This document shows positions 51,001 through 63,713 of a stretch of DNA of 64,000 bases, one piece after another. The position numbers were made by a program, and so were the translations under genes. The number at the start of each line of letters is the position of its first letter. Position 1 is the first letter of the stretch. Source of the DNA: Monilinia fructicola (lineage: Eukaryota > Ascomycota > Leotiomycetes > Helotiales > Sclerotiniaceae); contig VICG01000004.1 in assembly GCA_008692225.1 (NCBI GenBank), forward strand, positions 1,550,501 through 1,614,500, given 5' to 3'. A model generated the notes under the pieces. It worked only from the letters and a program-made list of their open reading frames with translations, ran no database searches and was not told the DNA's origin.

Positions 51001-52217
51001 GGACAGAAATCATGTCCTACGTGCGTGTATAGCACGGGACTAACGACACAGTTGGCATGTGAAGAAACAACGTATTCTGCATTTCAAGAACTACTTTTGC
51101 AATGCAGCTGAAGCTCTTAGGGAAGCTTATGGCGCTAACTCCGGGGTTTGAATCGGGGTTCAATTGACAAGCTACTATTGAAACATCAGGGTCTAACGTA
51201 CAAGGCGCTTTCAGCAGATAAGAATTCGATCGGCAGGATAGTACTGGGGAAGAAGACCTTGATGCATGAGTTGGTATGGAGAACAGAATAGGAAAGATGC
51301 TACATTGACAAAGTCCCATTCCGGAGAGGACCGCATTCTGCTTTTACCATAACTTGGAACGAATTTAACCGAAGCAGGATGTATGAGAAAATCAAGAATC
51401 GCTAATGTTCTATCTAGCTTTCTGCCCTGCGCATTGCATGATATGCAATGTACATCAAAAGGAGCTCGACTCCCTCTGTCCTACCTGCCACGGCTCGGGC
51501 CGCAGAGTGATTGAAGCGGGGTTTACTGTACATCGATGATTCTCACGAACTATTACGAGTTAGGACGGCCAATCGTTTTGACTAGTTGGGTCTATCAGAC
51601 ACTGTTAGCTGTCTTAGTATTGGGCACAAATTCGGGGTTTTAACCCTTCCTTAACCCTTCACTTTAGACTCTCCTTAACAAACTAGTAGATATACTCTGT
51701 ACAACTACTGTCAATTAGGTCCCAATTAGGCCAAACATCAAAAGCCAAATGAACCTTAACCTTATCTAGTCATGGTCATCTCTTTTGAGACAACCCCCAC
51801 GAGAATCCTTGTCGAAGCAAAAGATTAATCTGCAGTTCATGACTATTATACTCCGTACTGTACAATTGCAGATTACAAGGATGACCCACCACTCTCCGAA
51901 TTCCGGTACGTTCCATACCATGGTGCTGTTGGTGTCCTGCGCCACGTTTCATCCGGCAGAGGAACCAGAGTGTGTTTCTGCGAAGCCACGTTTTCTTTAC
52001 TTTATTTGTGACTTCAGACAATCTGTATCGAAGATCTCCTTAATCGTGGCCTCGACTCAACACAAGATTTTCCACGCATTTTCCTTGATCCACGAAAAGG
52101 CCACTTTAAATCCTCAAATAGTCTCCAACCCTGGCACTTATTTTCCTTACAGTAGCATACTAGCTCCACAAGGAAATTTTATTCCTCGTTTTACGAGATT
52201 GGCAGAATCCAGTCACC
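51001..52217. other. Intergenic, promoter of the aldo-keto reductase
   Basis: No gene was recognised. TACTCCGTA (complement of TACGGAGTA) lies at 51849-51857. Confidence 0.5.
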
Positions 52218-53437
52218 ATGTCAATCCCCATTCTGAAATTGAACAACGGAGCCCAGATACCGGCTCTAGGATTTGGTACCTTCCAGAATGAAGGATCCCC
52301 AGGGAAATGCCACGATGCTGTCCTTTGGGCTTTGCAATCAGGTTATCGCCATCTGGATTGTGCTTGGTAGTAAGTTTAACCCCTATGTATCATGTTTATT
52401 TGTTCATCTCAAGTCTCTGTTTGATGCATGCATCCCAGACACACCCCTTCCGTCTATCCACTATTTCTCAGGCACATCCCTTCACGAACAGAGCCAGAGC
52501 ATCGGAAACATATTCTTCGTATAGTCGTATTACGGCATTAGAGTTCCGAGCCTTGAAACTAAAGAGGAGGCAGTTACAAAAATGAAGAGGAGGTTGGGTC
52601 TGGCTTGCAAGAATTCTTGTCCAGCAACCCAAATGTCAAACGTTCCGACATCTTCATCACGACGAAAGTGTGGCCTCATCTCTGTGGCTCCCCTGAAGAT
52701 GTCGAGTGGAGTCTGAATTACAGTCTAGAGAAACTAGGACTGGATTATGTGGATGCTTCTTTGATGCATTGGCCATTCGCCGCGGAGAGGACCGACGACC
52801 ATGAGGTCAAGCTCGGAGATGATGGAAAGGTATGCTCCACCAATCGACAAGGAAATTCTCCATCGTGGCCAACTCTCACAACCCTGAGCAGTACATCATC
52901 AACAAAGATCGCACTGCCAACTTGGAACCTATCTGGCGTAAATTCGAAGCTCTGAACCAAGCTGGCAAGGCAAAAGCAATTGGAGTATCCAATTTCACCA
53001 TCTCCCACTTGGAACATCTTCTCACATATGCGGATATTCCTCCCGCCATCAACCAAGTCGAGATTCATCCCGTCTGGCCTAATTCCAAGTTGATCAGCTA
53101 TTGTTTTGCAAAGAACATCCTTCCAGTCGCATATTCGCCACTGGGGTCTCAAAGCCAGGTTCCCACGACGGGCAAAACAGTCATCCAAAACAATGACCTC
53201 ATCTCCATCGCGGAAAAGAAAGGTGTTAGTATCGGCCAGATATTGATTGCTTGGGGTATCAAACGAGGGTACGTGGTTCTCCCCATGAGCTCGAATGAAG
53301 GAAGGATCAAGAGCAATGCAACATTGGTAGAATTGACCGAAGAAGAATTCGAGCGCATGAGCAAGAGTTGCCGAAGGCAAGGAAACAAGGTTCGTGGATC
53401 TGAAAGATACATTTGGATGGAATGTATTCGGGGATGA
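52218..53437 (+). CDS. Aldo-keto reductase
   Basis: NAD(P)H-dependent reductase of carbonyl compounds, cytosolic. Exons are 52218-52369, 52574-52829 and 52892-53437, giving 317 aa in frame. The start opens MSIPILKLNNGAQIPALGFG, the family's N-terminus. The catalytic tetrad is visible: Asp and Tyr in SGYRHLDCAWYY, Lys in IFITTKVW, His in DASLMHWPF. Further signatures are AKAIGVSNFTISHLEHLL, PAINQVEIHPVWP, PVAYSPLGSQS and the cofactor loop RGYVVLPMSSNEGRIKSN. Introns are 204 and 62 nt; the first is unusually long for this window. The second could end three bases earlier (extra Gln). Length fits the family (about 300-325 aa). The substrate cannot be deduced; fungal relatives often reduce sugars or glycerol precursors. 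Confidence 0.93.
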
Positions 53438-54960
53438 GTAAGGGAGGGAGGGGCACATTGTCGCGTCATCTACGTTCTACCTGTACTGTACGTGAATCGT
53501 TCGATTCCACGTAAATTAAAGTATCACATGAGTAGGGAATTATCTTGCATATATTCATATACGTGATGCAAGCGCTGCAAATAAGCTGATCTGACCGTTC
53601 GTGACTCGTGCGTGACCTTCGTAACTGTACATATTATTTGTCTGTCTACTGAATCTGCATCGTCAATCGTCACTCAAGTTATACGCACTCCTGGATTTCA
53701 AGCCACGACTCGTAGATAAATCCTATGACATACTCGAGGACTCATGTCAGACCACATCACATTATCTTTCACCACATCTCATTCCGCGCGTCTCGCCGAC
53801 CGCATCCCATCTACATGTCTAATGATCCTTCCTCCGTTGACAATAGCATCTGCCTTACAATCCTACCCTCACCCAAGAACCGCCCTGCTGGAACCAAAAG
53901 TCGGTGAAGGGCCAACCCTGCGCGAAAAAAATCCCTTCAGGCTTCACTCTAGTTTCATGGTACGGGATGGCCTGCACGGGTAACCTTATATTTTAGATTT
54001 TCCACGAGACGAAGGGATGGTCGGTTCTGTACATGACCTCGCTCGCCCTACCCGTGTGTGCATCAGGGGAGGTAGGGCAGGGCTGGGGCGCTCACGATTC
54101 AGCAAATTTCCGGGCCCTCGGTATTTCCGCAAGGTGATTCATCGATGCTCTTGACACGGCAATGGGAAGATTAATGCTGATGAATTAATAACAAACAGCC
54201 CGAGACTCGGATGGCTCCACCGCTCATCCTTTTTTTTAAATTACCGTACATAAATCAATGGATGGATGGATGAAATGGATGAATAATATCTACGCAAATC
54301 AATCAATCGGGCAGCGCTGGGGTTCGAATCATCGAATGATTCATGCTATTGGAGATGTTGGATTGATCCCTCATGCATCCGGAGTACGAGGACTCGAGGA
54401 GGGAGGGCGTTGGGCACAGAGAGAGTACGGGGTGCAGACTCCAGGCGACGGAATTGATTGTACGAGGTACCTAGGTGTGCACCGTTCGTCACCTTATCCA
54501 TTCCTATTCGGTATGTAGCCAAGTAGCCAAAGGACGAGCATATGCCATTGATACCTGGTACTGATGGGCACAAGACAGCGCGACTAAATCCCCGACCGAT
54601 CTGGTTCACCTTGCGGATTTGGTTGGTAGACACGTGTGGATGTATATGTGCATGCATTTACGAGTATATAACCGCGTCGTACCGTATCGTATTGTAGCGC
54701 ACGGTACCGTGCAAAAGGTAAGTTGTCTCTCTCTACCGAGTTTACTTGGCTGTCGAGGAATTTGGTTGGATGACGGGAAACTCGATGATGTTCATTCTAT
54801 TGGCTGTATGATCTGTAATTGGTTGAATGAAGGGGGGAATGAATAAATAACCGACTAAATACAAGTAAAGTGAATAAATAAATACATAAATACATAAATA
54901 CATAAATACATAAATACATAAATACATAAATACATAAATACATGATTAAATAAATAAATA
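53438..54960. other. Intergenic tract left of the MITE
   Basis: No gene was recognised. An ATAAATAC repeat (54879-54945) lies next to the MITE. Confidence 0.5.
54879..54945. repeat. 8-bp minisatellite (ATAAATAC)n
   Basis: About eight copies, AT-rich, directly left of the MITE. Confidence 0.9.
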
Positions 54961-55151
54961 CAGTCCCCCCCCTTGAATAAAGGGCAAAAATATGGGTATA
55001 CCCACAATCTTTTATTTTGCTGGCGACGACGACGCATAGGCCAATCGAAGAATATTCCAGTAGATTCTATTGGCCAAAAAACCTCTGAATTACTTATATA
55101 ATACCAGTGGGTATACCCATAATTTTGCCCTTTATTCAGGGGAGGGGACTG
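54961..55151. mobile_element. 191-bp MITE, Tc1/mariner (Fot1/pogo)-like
   Basis: The ends form terminal inverted repeats of about 45 bp. The left end reads CAGTCCCC, then TTGAATAAAGGGCAAAA and ATGGGTATACCCAC. The right end, reverse-complemented, reads CAGTCCCC, then CTGAATAAAGGGCAAAA and ATGGGTATACCCAC, with three or four mismatches. The inner 100 bp has no open frame. Both sides have the dinucleotide TA (54959-54960 and 55152-55153), the target duplication of Tc1/mariner elements; the CAGT start is usual in fungal Fot1/pogo families. It is non-autonomous and would need a transposase from elsewhere. The high similarity of the two ends suggests fairly recent insertion. It sits in an AT-rich microsatellite. 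Confidence 0.9.
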
Positions 55152-55153
55152 TA

Positions 55154-57014
55154 GATAAATATATGAATAATTAAATAAACAATTAATTAATTAACTAATC
55201 AATCAATGAATCAATGAATCAATTGATTAATTGATTAATTGATTGCATGTGATATAAGATTCGAAGACCCGATAGCACGAATTATTGAAGGTATACGTAG
55301 TGCGAGGCATCTAAATCCTAGGTGGTAGTAGCAGATTGATAATAAGGCTATCATAATCCTCATCATCCTCATCATCGTCATCATCATCATCATATCACAT
55401 CATATAAACTTCTTCAATCTAACACTAATAATGCAAGATACCAACTCTAATTTGTTATCGGACTCAACTCCGTCACCGAGTTAGATCTCTTACACGAGCC
55501 AGCGACTAGCACTATTCTCTCACTTACTGGGCGATGGTGATGAGGATAGGATGATGATAATTTCTAAACATCATCATTGACGACGGAAGACACGGTCCTG
55601 TAGTCCCACCCTCGTCAAACCAACCTCCTCTTTCTTTCCTTCTTTCTTTCTTTCTTTCTCTCTGTCTCTCTCATTCTCTCTCTCTCTCTTTCTCCCTCTC
55701 TCAACCCATCTCCGTATCCTCCGTATCCAATTCAACAATCTCCGTTTCGTGTTCATACCATAACTCCATCCTTTCCATTCAAATCCATCCCCTTATCAAG
55801 ACTATCAAAGATAAAAATCCCCATCACGAGACTCCAACCTACCCAATAAATTGATGAACCCCTCCATTTGATGAACGCATGCACATTTGCATGCATATAC
55901 ATACATGCATGCACACACCACAGACCTCAAAAGCAGTCCAACCGCACCAACAAACCCCTCCATCCCGTCCGCAACCCCAAACCCCCAAACATGCAAACAT
56001 CCAACCACCAAAATGAAAAGATCACACTGCCCAGTGCCCACCCCCATCCTCCATGTCCATCAAATCAGCCTCCGCACCACCGCCCCACAAATAACGGTAC
56101 GCCACCTAAAGTGGCCGCCAGGCTCTGACGTGAGGCTAAGCAACACGCATGTGCATCCATTCATTCGGCTTTCCGTAGCTCTTCCAAGGACTCATGTCGT
56201 GAAACCAAGCCAAACCACCGCCGCCTCCCCCCATCTTTCCCTTCTTCCAGTAAGCCGAACCTACCTACACGCACACGAGCAATCCCATCAATGACCCAGG
56301 CCAAGATCGCAAACCAGCTCTGGCACCGTACGTAAAAAGAACACCAAACATACATACACAGCTTTGCGCCCCGGTCTAGAACCTCCCCCAACCACCCAAC
56401 CCCAAGATGCATAGCTTAGCCACGAACCTCCCAATCCGACAGTAAGGACAGCCGGAGACGAGAGATCGTGACGAACGAGGAAGTCAACCAAAAATCAACA
56501 CAATCAAATATGCATATCAAAGTGTAGACAACGATTTGGCAACCATCTATAAATTTTGAGCCCGAGTCAACGAAATCTCCCACGGAACATTCCATGAGAA
56601 GATGCTGTACTCTAGAGATACGTACGTAGCCTAAATACTAGGTAAATAATCAATCGGGAAATTAAACTCCAATCCCGATCGCCAGCCTGCACAGTGCGAC
56701 CCCCGTCACAACAAGTACGTAAAATCCAAATCCAATGACCCAAAATCAAAAAACGCACACGCACAAAAAAACTCCCTCCCAATATTTTCCCCCAAACCCC
56801 AAAACTCGAGTGCAACAAAATTTTTCTCAACCCATCCAGTGTGCATCGTGAGGGAAAAACAAACAAGACCAAGAGAGACCAAAAAAAAAGCAAAACAAAA
56901 AAATAATAGTAGCAAAGACAATCAAAGCGATTGTTGGTATCCCCGCTTGCAATCAATCAATCTTGGTATAGTGAGAAAAAAACAAGAAAAAAAAAACCAA
57001 ATCCGGAAAACTTT
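55154..57014. other. Intergenic tract right of the MITE
   Basis: Contains ATTAATTA/AATC repeats at 55185-55245, TCA/ATC repeats near 55355-55395 and TTTC/TC repeats at 55630-55690. No gene was recognised. Confidence 0.5.
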
Positions 57015-58414
57015 TCATCTGATCTCATCCTCATCCCCACTCGCATCCGCATGCCTTAATCCGAGCTCACGCTGGAATTCGAAGATTCGGACGTTTCGGA
57101 GGATTTGTTCGTCGTGGAGGTGAGCTTCCCATTCTGCGACCGACATGGGTTTTTCGGTCATGGCCGCCAAGCGAAATAGATGGCGGGCCTGGATGCGGGA
57201 ATCGTAGTCTACTGTCGCGGTATCTATTTTTTGCGCATGAGTAAATGAATTCAAGAGATGGTGATGGATGTGATGATGATAATAAAAGTGACCACTTACG
57301 CAGCGTGCTCCTTCCATCAAACATGACGACCGAGTGTTTTTCCCAGCCCACTCTAGCCTGGAAATCGTGACCCATGCAAACGTGATCGACCAAGAACTTC
57401 AGGAGCATTTCCTTCTCGCCGTCCTTGAGCCCGACGATATCGGTCAGAAACTCCGAGTTGAGGTAGAGGGATTTTTCGCCCGACACGGGGTGCACGCGGA
57501 CGATGGGGTGGAGGGAATCAATGGGATCGGTTCTGACGGTTCCTCGGGCGGCGCGCGCATAGCCGATCATCTTTTGCGAGGAGTGGTTGGCCTTGAGGTC
57601 CTGAATCATGGCGCGGAAGGTGGGCGAGAGGCGCTTGTATGCTTCGACTGTGTCGGCGAAGACGGTATCGCCACCAACGTCGGGGCATGCTAATACTGGT
57701 TGTTTGTTAGAGCGGTGCGGATTTAGGTGACGAGGAATAGAAACTTACTGCCTAGCATGACGTATCCAGGAGGCTGCTTTTCGTAGCTAACATCGTGATG
57801 CCAGAGTGTCGAAGTCAGTTTGCGCTCGAAGAAATTGGCAATTTCTTCTTCGTTGTGATCACGATGAATGACGTGGAAAGGAGGATGTCCTTTGACTGAA
57901 CCAGATACCGGTTGAATGCTCAATGGTCCAAAATAGGACATGAAGTCTTGTTGAAATTGAGGTCCAGCGTGGAGGAAGTCGGATTGTTCTCGGAGAACAA
58001 CGATTTTACGTTCAGTTATCAAAAGAGCAAGTTCGTCTTTGCCTGCATCGGAAAGCTCCTCCATTTTCACGCCAGTCAAAATGGTTCCCATCTTAGGTGT
58101 GATATTCTTGGCTTTTACTCCTCCCCTAAAGAGGTTTGGCTTGGATTTATTAGCTCGAAGAGCTGGATCATGGTACTCGAAAGGCTGAACCTCATCGAAC
58201 CAGACATCATCTTCCCACTTCGAGTTTGTTAGTGGCTGGCTGATAATAAGGAATTGCCCTAAACACTTACCGATGGAAGGTAGCTTGGAAATTCTGTTCG
58301 ACGTTTTGAGCTCTGGTCGTATTCATCGGATATGTGGTTGTATGGGAGGTTGATATCGTAGGCGATTTCTGGAACAGCCATTTCATCCTCTTCTGTAAGT
58401 CTACCGGGTGCCAT
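57015..58414 (-). CDS. TauD/TfdA-family 2-oxoglutarate dioxygenase
   Basis: Fe(II)/2-oxoglutarate-dependent dioxygenase similar to taurine/sulfonate dioxygenases (yeast Jlp1), which release sulfite from sulfonates. Exons are 58414-58271, 58217-57749, 57689-57300 and 57223-57015, giving 403 aa in frame. Visible features: GTILTGVKMEELSDAGKDEL, ERKIVVLREQSDFL, the iron-binding HxD in TLWHHDVSYEKQPPG, PDVGGDTVFADTVEAYKRL, HPIVRVHPVSGEKSLYLN, and the second iron His plus 2-oxoglutarate Arg in STLHTATVDYDSR. Introns are 53, 59 and 76 nt with GTAAGT donors. A TATA-like ATATTTATAT lies about 110 bp upstream of the start. Fungal members of this family act on sulfonates or other small acids, so the substrate remains open. 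The gene is intact. Confidence 0.9.
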
Positions 58415-61032
58415 GATGTAGGTCTTCAAGTGGTATGTATGCTGTGATGAATGATAAAAGAGATGAAATGTGATGAGATGTAATGTGATGAATATGTCGA
58501 ACTGATGGCGAAGAACTGATATAAATATGTAGAAGGGGCGCAGGCTTCTCAAGGGTGTTTTATAGATTAAGAACTTAATACTTGGGATATCCTCGGCTGA
58601 AGTGCCATTAAATAAATCTGCATATGAAGGGTTGGGTAACAGAAGAACTTTAGAAGCAATGCCAATAAACAACCGTTTCTAAAATGCGGAGCTTCAACGG
58701 TCGTGTAGCTCATTATTATTTGCTTTCCGTCAGATTGGAGATTATCAGTACTGTAATGCAGTAATAGGATTTTAGCAAGCGGTGAAGATGACATGGTGTG
58801 TTTGCTGCTGATCAGGACAAGGGTAGCATTTAAGATGTACATGGAACAATGGAGAAGAGGAAGCCCAGTAGCTTAGCAAGGCCTTGTGGGGCCAGTCACA
58901 TACTGTACAAGGGTCATGTATATAATGTATGGGATTTAGAGAACATGGTAACCAGTAAGAGATAAAGGTTCCATTAAAACAAAAATGAACTTATAATAAA
59001 GTTATAATAATCATGACGAAGCTTGTATGACCCCTTAAACGCAACGGCCCGTGACACAAAATTAAAATCGTAGTGCGACTAGGAATATCTAAGCGTCTTG
59101 TTAATGCGAAGGAGTTGAAACATCCTTGCTCATCAAGCCTTAAGCCAAGGTAAAAAAAAGTGCAGGATCCTAAGTAGTACAAGACGAACGAGAACGACTT
59201 TAGATCTTATAGAGGATACTGTACAGCGAAGCTGTTGATCTTGAAAGTGTTCAATTATAGTATAGTCTAGCGAAGAGGATAGTGAAATATAGCAAAGTAA
59301 AGTAAAGTAAAATACAATAAAGTATATAGTATAGTGTCATGTAGTATATATCGTATAGTAAAATCTAGTCAATACCACAATTTCTTGCCCAGCTACCCTG
59401 CGCGAGAATGGGACCAAAACTTCACACTTCACACTTCATACTTCACACTTGATACTTTACACGCATACGAGGTACCTAACGGTCTAAGGGACCTACCTCT
59501 TTGCGTAAAGTTTGATATGAAATGGCTTCTTTCCGTTGGGCATAAGAATTTAGAAAGTAGAAGTGGATCATGGAGCTTTAAAGTGAAAAGGAACATTCGC
59601 TGAAATGTTCTAGCGGACAACCCTTAGAAGTTGGTACATGGGACATTTAGGACTTGTAACTTCCAAGGCTATGCGGACAGCGGAATTAATGAAAATGTGT
59701 GGAAATATTCGGGGGATCCGGTACTAAATTGTGGACTACAATCAATTTAATTTACGATGATAGATTCGAATTTCGAAGTATATGTGGTATGAAGACATTT
59801 TAGACCTTTTTTACTTTGGCCCATATTGAACTTTACAAGCTTAGACATCAAAGTATTGGAAACAGAAAATCATTTTGAAAAGAAAGAAAGAACAAATAAA
59901 TAATAGATAATCAGAAACTAGTGAACATGAGAAATAATAATGAACAGCTAGTAGATTGTAAGAAATACAAATACAAATAAGAATAAAAATAAAAACAAAA
60001 CAAAACCAAATGCTGGAAACTATGATGTGCATGGAAGCATTTCAAAGTGCGTATTTGCCAGAGTTTCCGCCAGGATTATATTTGAGTTGTTCCACTTGTT
60101 CCATAGTTCAATAGTTCCATAGTTTCCATAGATTATTCCACGCTTTGATAAATATGAATATGAATATAAATTTGAGCATGGGCATGGTCATGGACATGGT
60201 CATGGACATGGTGGACATGGACCCTGTAGCATTTAGGACCACAAAAAGGTTATTTGGATCCAATTTTGATTCCACTGCATCGATTTTCCTTCTTCTTTTC
60301 TTTCCTTTCTCTCTCTTCCTTTCCAATGCCAAAGTTTGTTCAAGTCCGAAAGAGACCATTTTTACCCAATATTGGTGGTATCTGCTCTTTCATAGAGTTG
60401 AACAAACTTATAATTTGATGGTAATGGTCATGGTCGTAGGTCGTGTAATCATGGTTCAGCATACCGTATCAATCCAATAATGTCTTTCGACCCTTACCTC
60501 TAACCTACGGATTAGGTTATTCGTAATGTTTTCCAATGTCATCGCTTGGATCAGCAGACCACGATTTGACATGGGCCTGCAGCATCTCAAAATTTGAGCT
60601 CCGGGAATGTATCTACAAAAGCCCCGTCCACTGGTGCTCGATTCTTCCACAGAGGTTTTCTCCTCTATTGTAGTTACACAACATCTAGCAGACGTCGATG
60701 AGAATTGGCTAAGATTAGATCGTCATAATAAATGATACTGTACCTTGAATACCTAACTTGTGATAAATATCGTTAGCTCTAGAAGATAGATCACGATTCA
60801 AGCTATCCACCGTACTGAAAAGTGGCTTTTCCCAAGACCTCTCCGGGCCGCGCACATATCATGCTACACTTGTACAGATACTGCATTGCGTTGCATTAAT
60901 ACTCCGACAATAGAAGGGAATGATAAACTCATAATAACCAATAATGGCGCAAAAGTAATCATGATCTGCTGCGTATCAACAGTTGGTTATAATGACGATG
61001 CACACACGTGTAGGTGATCATTGAATAAGAAT
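58415..61032. other. Intergenic tract, no recognised gene
   Basis: Mostly AT-rich. A CATGGACATGGT-type simple repeat lies near 60170-60225, and AGTAA repeats near 59285-59310. Confidence 0.5.
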
Positions 61033-61625
61033 CTAAGGCTCAAGCTGGCTGCAGGATGAGCTCACGGAAACTTCAGAAGGCCCAAGATTTTCCATCCACA
61101 AATGCCGTAAGACTCGCCAATTGTGAATAGCCAGGAAGGTGACTTGCCAATTTTCTGCAGAGCTGGTAGTGTTTGTTGAGTGTATAAGATGCATCTCAAG
61201 ATGCCCAAGGTGGGGGAAGTCCAAACATTGCCGAATATAGTTGACTTTCCAATCGTGTTCAGGACTTTCACCGAAGAGTTTTGAGCACGTTGCAATGATA
61301 TTGATCCATTCGAGTCGAGAACTAGCAGGGCCTGAAGGACGATGTAACTCACACTGTGTCAGATGGATTTTCTTTTTTGTTGGTGGCGTAGAATCTATGA
61401 GCCTCTCGGGCTCGGCTTGGGGGTAATTCGGATTGAGCTACTATATCCATGTATGCGATGAAGTTATGATTTGATAATCGAATACTTCATACACAGCAAA
61501 ACGGGCTATACACACAAGCCATTGTGTAAATTCTTGCCACCTTAGATGCCAGCTCTGAGATTTGGTCGACGGCGATGTAAACATGTCTCGCTACTGTTCG
61601 AGCGGTGGAGAAATAAAATGTTGCT
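61033..61625 (-). CDS. 3' part of an F-box/LRR-like protein (5' end unresolved)
   Basis: Two minus-strand exons fit together: about 61618-61493 (TARTVARHVYIAVDQISELA, SKVARIYTMACVYSP) and 61437-61033, with an intron 61492-61438 (55 nt, GTATGA donor, TAG acceptor). Exon 2 contains SSRLEWINIIATCSKLFG, WKVNYIRQCLDFPHLGHLEM, STNTTSSAENWQVTFL and ends LGPSEVSVSSSCSQLEP. The alternating Leu/His/Trp pattern (FPHLGHLEMHLIH, NWRVLRHLWMENL) resembles leucine-rich C-termini of fungal F-box proteins. The upstream frame stops just before ATFYFSTAR, so a further intron or a frame error must lie near 61620. No F-box itself was found. Function is inferred only from style. Confidence 0.4.
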
Positions 61626-62950
61626 CATCTGCTTGACTCATGATGGCTCCTTGAGACCACCACATCCGACTTGTGCAGCAAAAATAAAGCATATGAACAG
61701 ATGCGGAAATCGTTGATGGAGTTCCATGCTCGTGAGATATATCCATTGGAAGTTGTTTGTGGTTCTATAGATATCCTGCATAATCAAAAGATTATTGCAT
61801 GATGCTACCAGCCATTCTATCGAACGATCAGATGACGAAACGTATGCGCGTTCAAGTCAGTTGTTATCAAAAGCTTAGTTAGGATCGAGGCAGTTAGAAA
61901 CTTCCAAAGTGATGCTGGACATGCAAATCTTCCAGTCGAGTACATAACGGGGCCGCATTGCAGTTAATTCTCTTTCATCCTATAAGAACCCGAGGAAGAA
62001 GAGTCGCGTGGTTTCTGTACCATTAATCCCCTTCTGTGCAATGCGATGCAAGCTACCGAGGTAATTTATGCAGATGCAGCCGGCGCATGTTTGTTTTTCT
62101 CTCTTAACGTCATTGACATTATCCCATGCAGGATACCTCAAGAAACTCAGGCTCTAGGAATGGATTGACTTTTCTTTGCCAAAACAAGATGGCCATTCAT
62201 CATGGATGCACTCGCTCAGACCCGCGAGCTTCATGGGGGCTGAACTGTTTATTGAGTCCACGCCGCGCGATCAAAAATTGAACTTTGGTTTTTGTAAGCA
62301 CAATGTTTTCACGCTTGCTCAAGACGGGGTATCTCCAAGGACGGAAGGACAGATCCAAGTAGGTATCCAGGGAAGAGCTGGCTGTAAATCGCAGTGAGCC
62401 AAGCCCTTTATTCTCTGTCGCAAGCATTGCCATATATGGTAAAGAAAATTACATGGGTATGCGTTGTCAACAACCAACTTCACACCCTTAGGCAAGATTT
62501 CCCGTACATACACAACTTCTGTAATTTGTGACAATTCGACTACTGCTCGTTAGGATCCAGCTGCAGCTCTTAATTAGAAGTGCCAAGCAACATCTATAGC
62601 GATTTGCAGGTTATCCTCTGTCGATCATGGCGCGAAAAATCCCATTTGGAAGATTATATCACTCCATCATCTGTTGAACAAAGCAATACGTATCAGGTTC
62701 AATGTTGAGCACCCCACCTCGGCATGCTGCTGATCCGTGTGCTGTTGATATGAGAGCTTGCAGGTGTTGAAATGATATATGAGGATGGAGGTAAAATTCG
62801 TCTCGTTTTGGTGATGAATTGTACGACTAGCGAATTACATGTGATGATGAGAAACACATGAATGAGTAATGAGTGATTAATTGCCAGTTTGAAACCTTGA
62901 AACTCAGGAAGGTATAGCCAAATTGGTTCCCGTGCGGTGAAATCGTTCCT
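61626..62950. other. Region with broken open frames
   Basis: The minus strand at 62200-62534 has two overlapping open frames of 71-77 codons that look weakly coding, possibly an upstream part of the 61033 gene, but no consistent exon model was found. Confidence 0.4.
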
Positions 62951-63339
62951 TCAGGTCTGTCCACCTTGAGAGACAATTAGCGCAGCGAATTTCCCCAACA
63001 GAAATTCTCCATCAATTGTAAATTCTGATACTTCCAAATCCAAACACTCCATCTGGGCTGAAACGTACTATTGTCCGGTTCGATATTGCGACGAATGATT
63101 CGAGGATTTCGAGACTCTCCATCTTTCGTCCCAATATTCATACTCTTCTGGCGTTTCGATCCATCTCATCATTATGTGCAGTTCAGATACCGCGAACTGT
63201 GCTAGGTCGAAGTGCAGCGTATCGCCCGCTGTCTTGGTGCAATAAGACAACAGATAGAGTTCAAAGAAGGCAGTCCTGCCTTATTGTACCCAACATCCAC
63301 TCTGCTCGCCGCAAATGCCTCTATGTCATCTAGGTCCAT
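62951..63339 (-). CDS. Hypothetical small protein, frame-shifted
   Basis: Starts MDLDDIEAFAASRVDVGYNK at 63339. One missing base near 63271-63276 switches to GTAFFELYLLSYCTKTAGDT and FDLAQFAVSELHIMMRWIET, then PEEYEYWDERWRVS. Further shifts near 63110 and 63060 give NPRIIRRNIEPDNSTFQP and finally MECLDLEVSEFTIDGEFLLG and KFAALIVSQGGQT before a stop at 62951. Without the shifts the frame stops at 63068. I do not recognise the family. The residue pattern is protein-like in every segment, so it is either a decaying gene or error-rich sequence; reading it as about 129 aa is an inference. Confidence 0.4.
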
Positions 63340-63713
63340 AGTCTCAACTTATCGGAGGTTCAAAAAAACTCGGTAGTGCCGAGAATTACAGTAAGACTGG
63401 TGTGGAGAAATTGCGACGGTACTCGCTACCAGTAAATATTTTTCGATGCTTCCGAAACCTAAGAAGGCGGGGCTGAGTGGTTGGCAGTATATAGGACACC
63501 CAGTTCTCAAACAACTTTTCGGTCAGTCATCGAAGACTGCGATAGGAGCTTCTTCCATTTTCCAATCCTCTCCTGTTGTGCCCATTTGCGAGTATATCGA
63601 ATGCAAAACCTTTATCTTCCATCATCACTTGCTGGTTGAAGGTAAAATCTCCATGTTACCATTCAGATATTCTCGACACATATCGAAATAAAGATTGATG
63701 AGATCGAACTGAA

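Noticed and set aside
50559..51035. Long minus-strand open frame (158 codons)
   Set aside because: It is the antisense of the DUF202 coding region, which has a recognisable protein on the plus strand.
52745..53458. 237-codon minus-strand open frame
   Set aside because: Antisense of the aldo-keto reductase exons.
54300..54345. GGTTCGAATC resembling a tRNA B-box
   Set aside because: No matching A-box or cloverleaf stems could be folded around it.
52218..58414. Possible secondary-metabolite cluster (aldo-keto reductase plus dioxygenase)
   Set aside because: The two genes are about 3.6 kb apart with a MITE and repeats between, and there is no backbone enzyme, transporter or regulator nearby.
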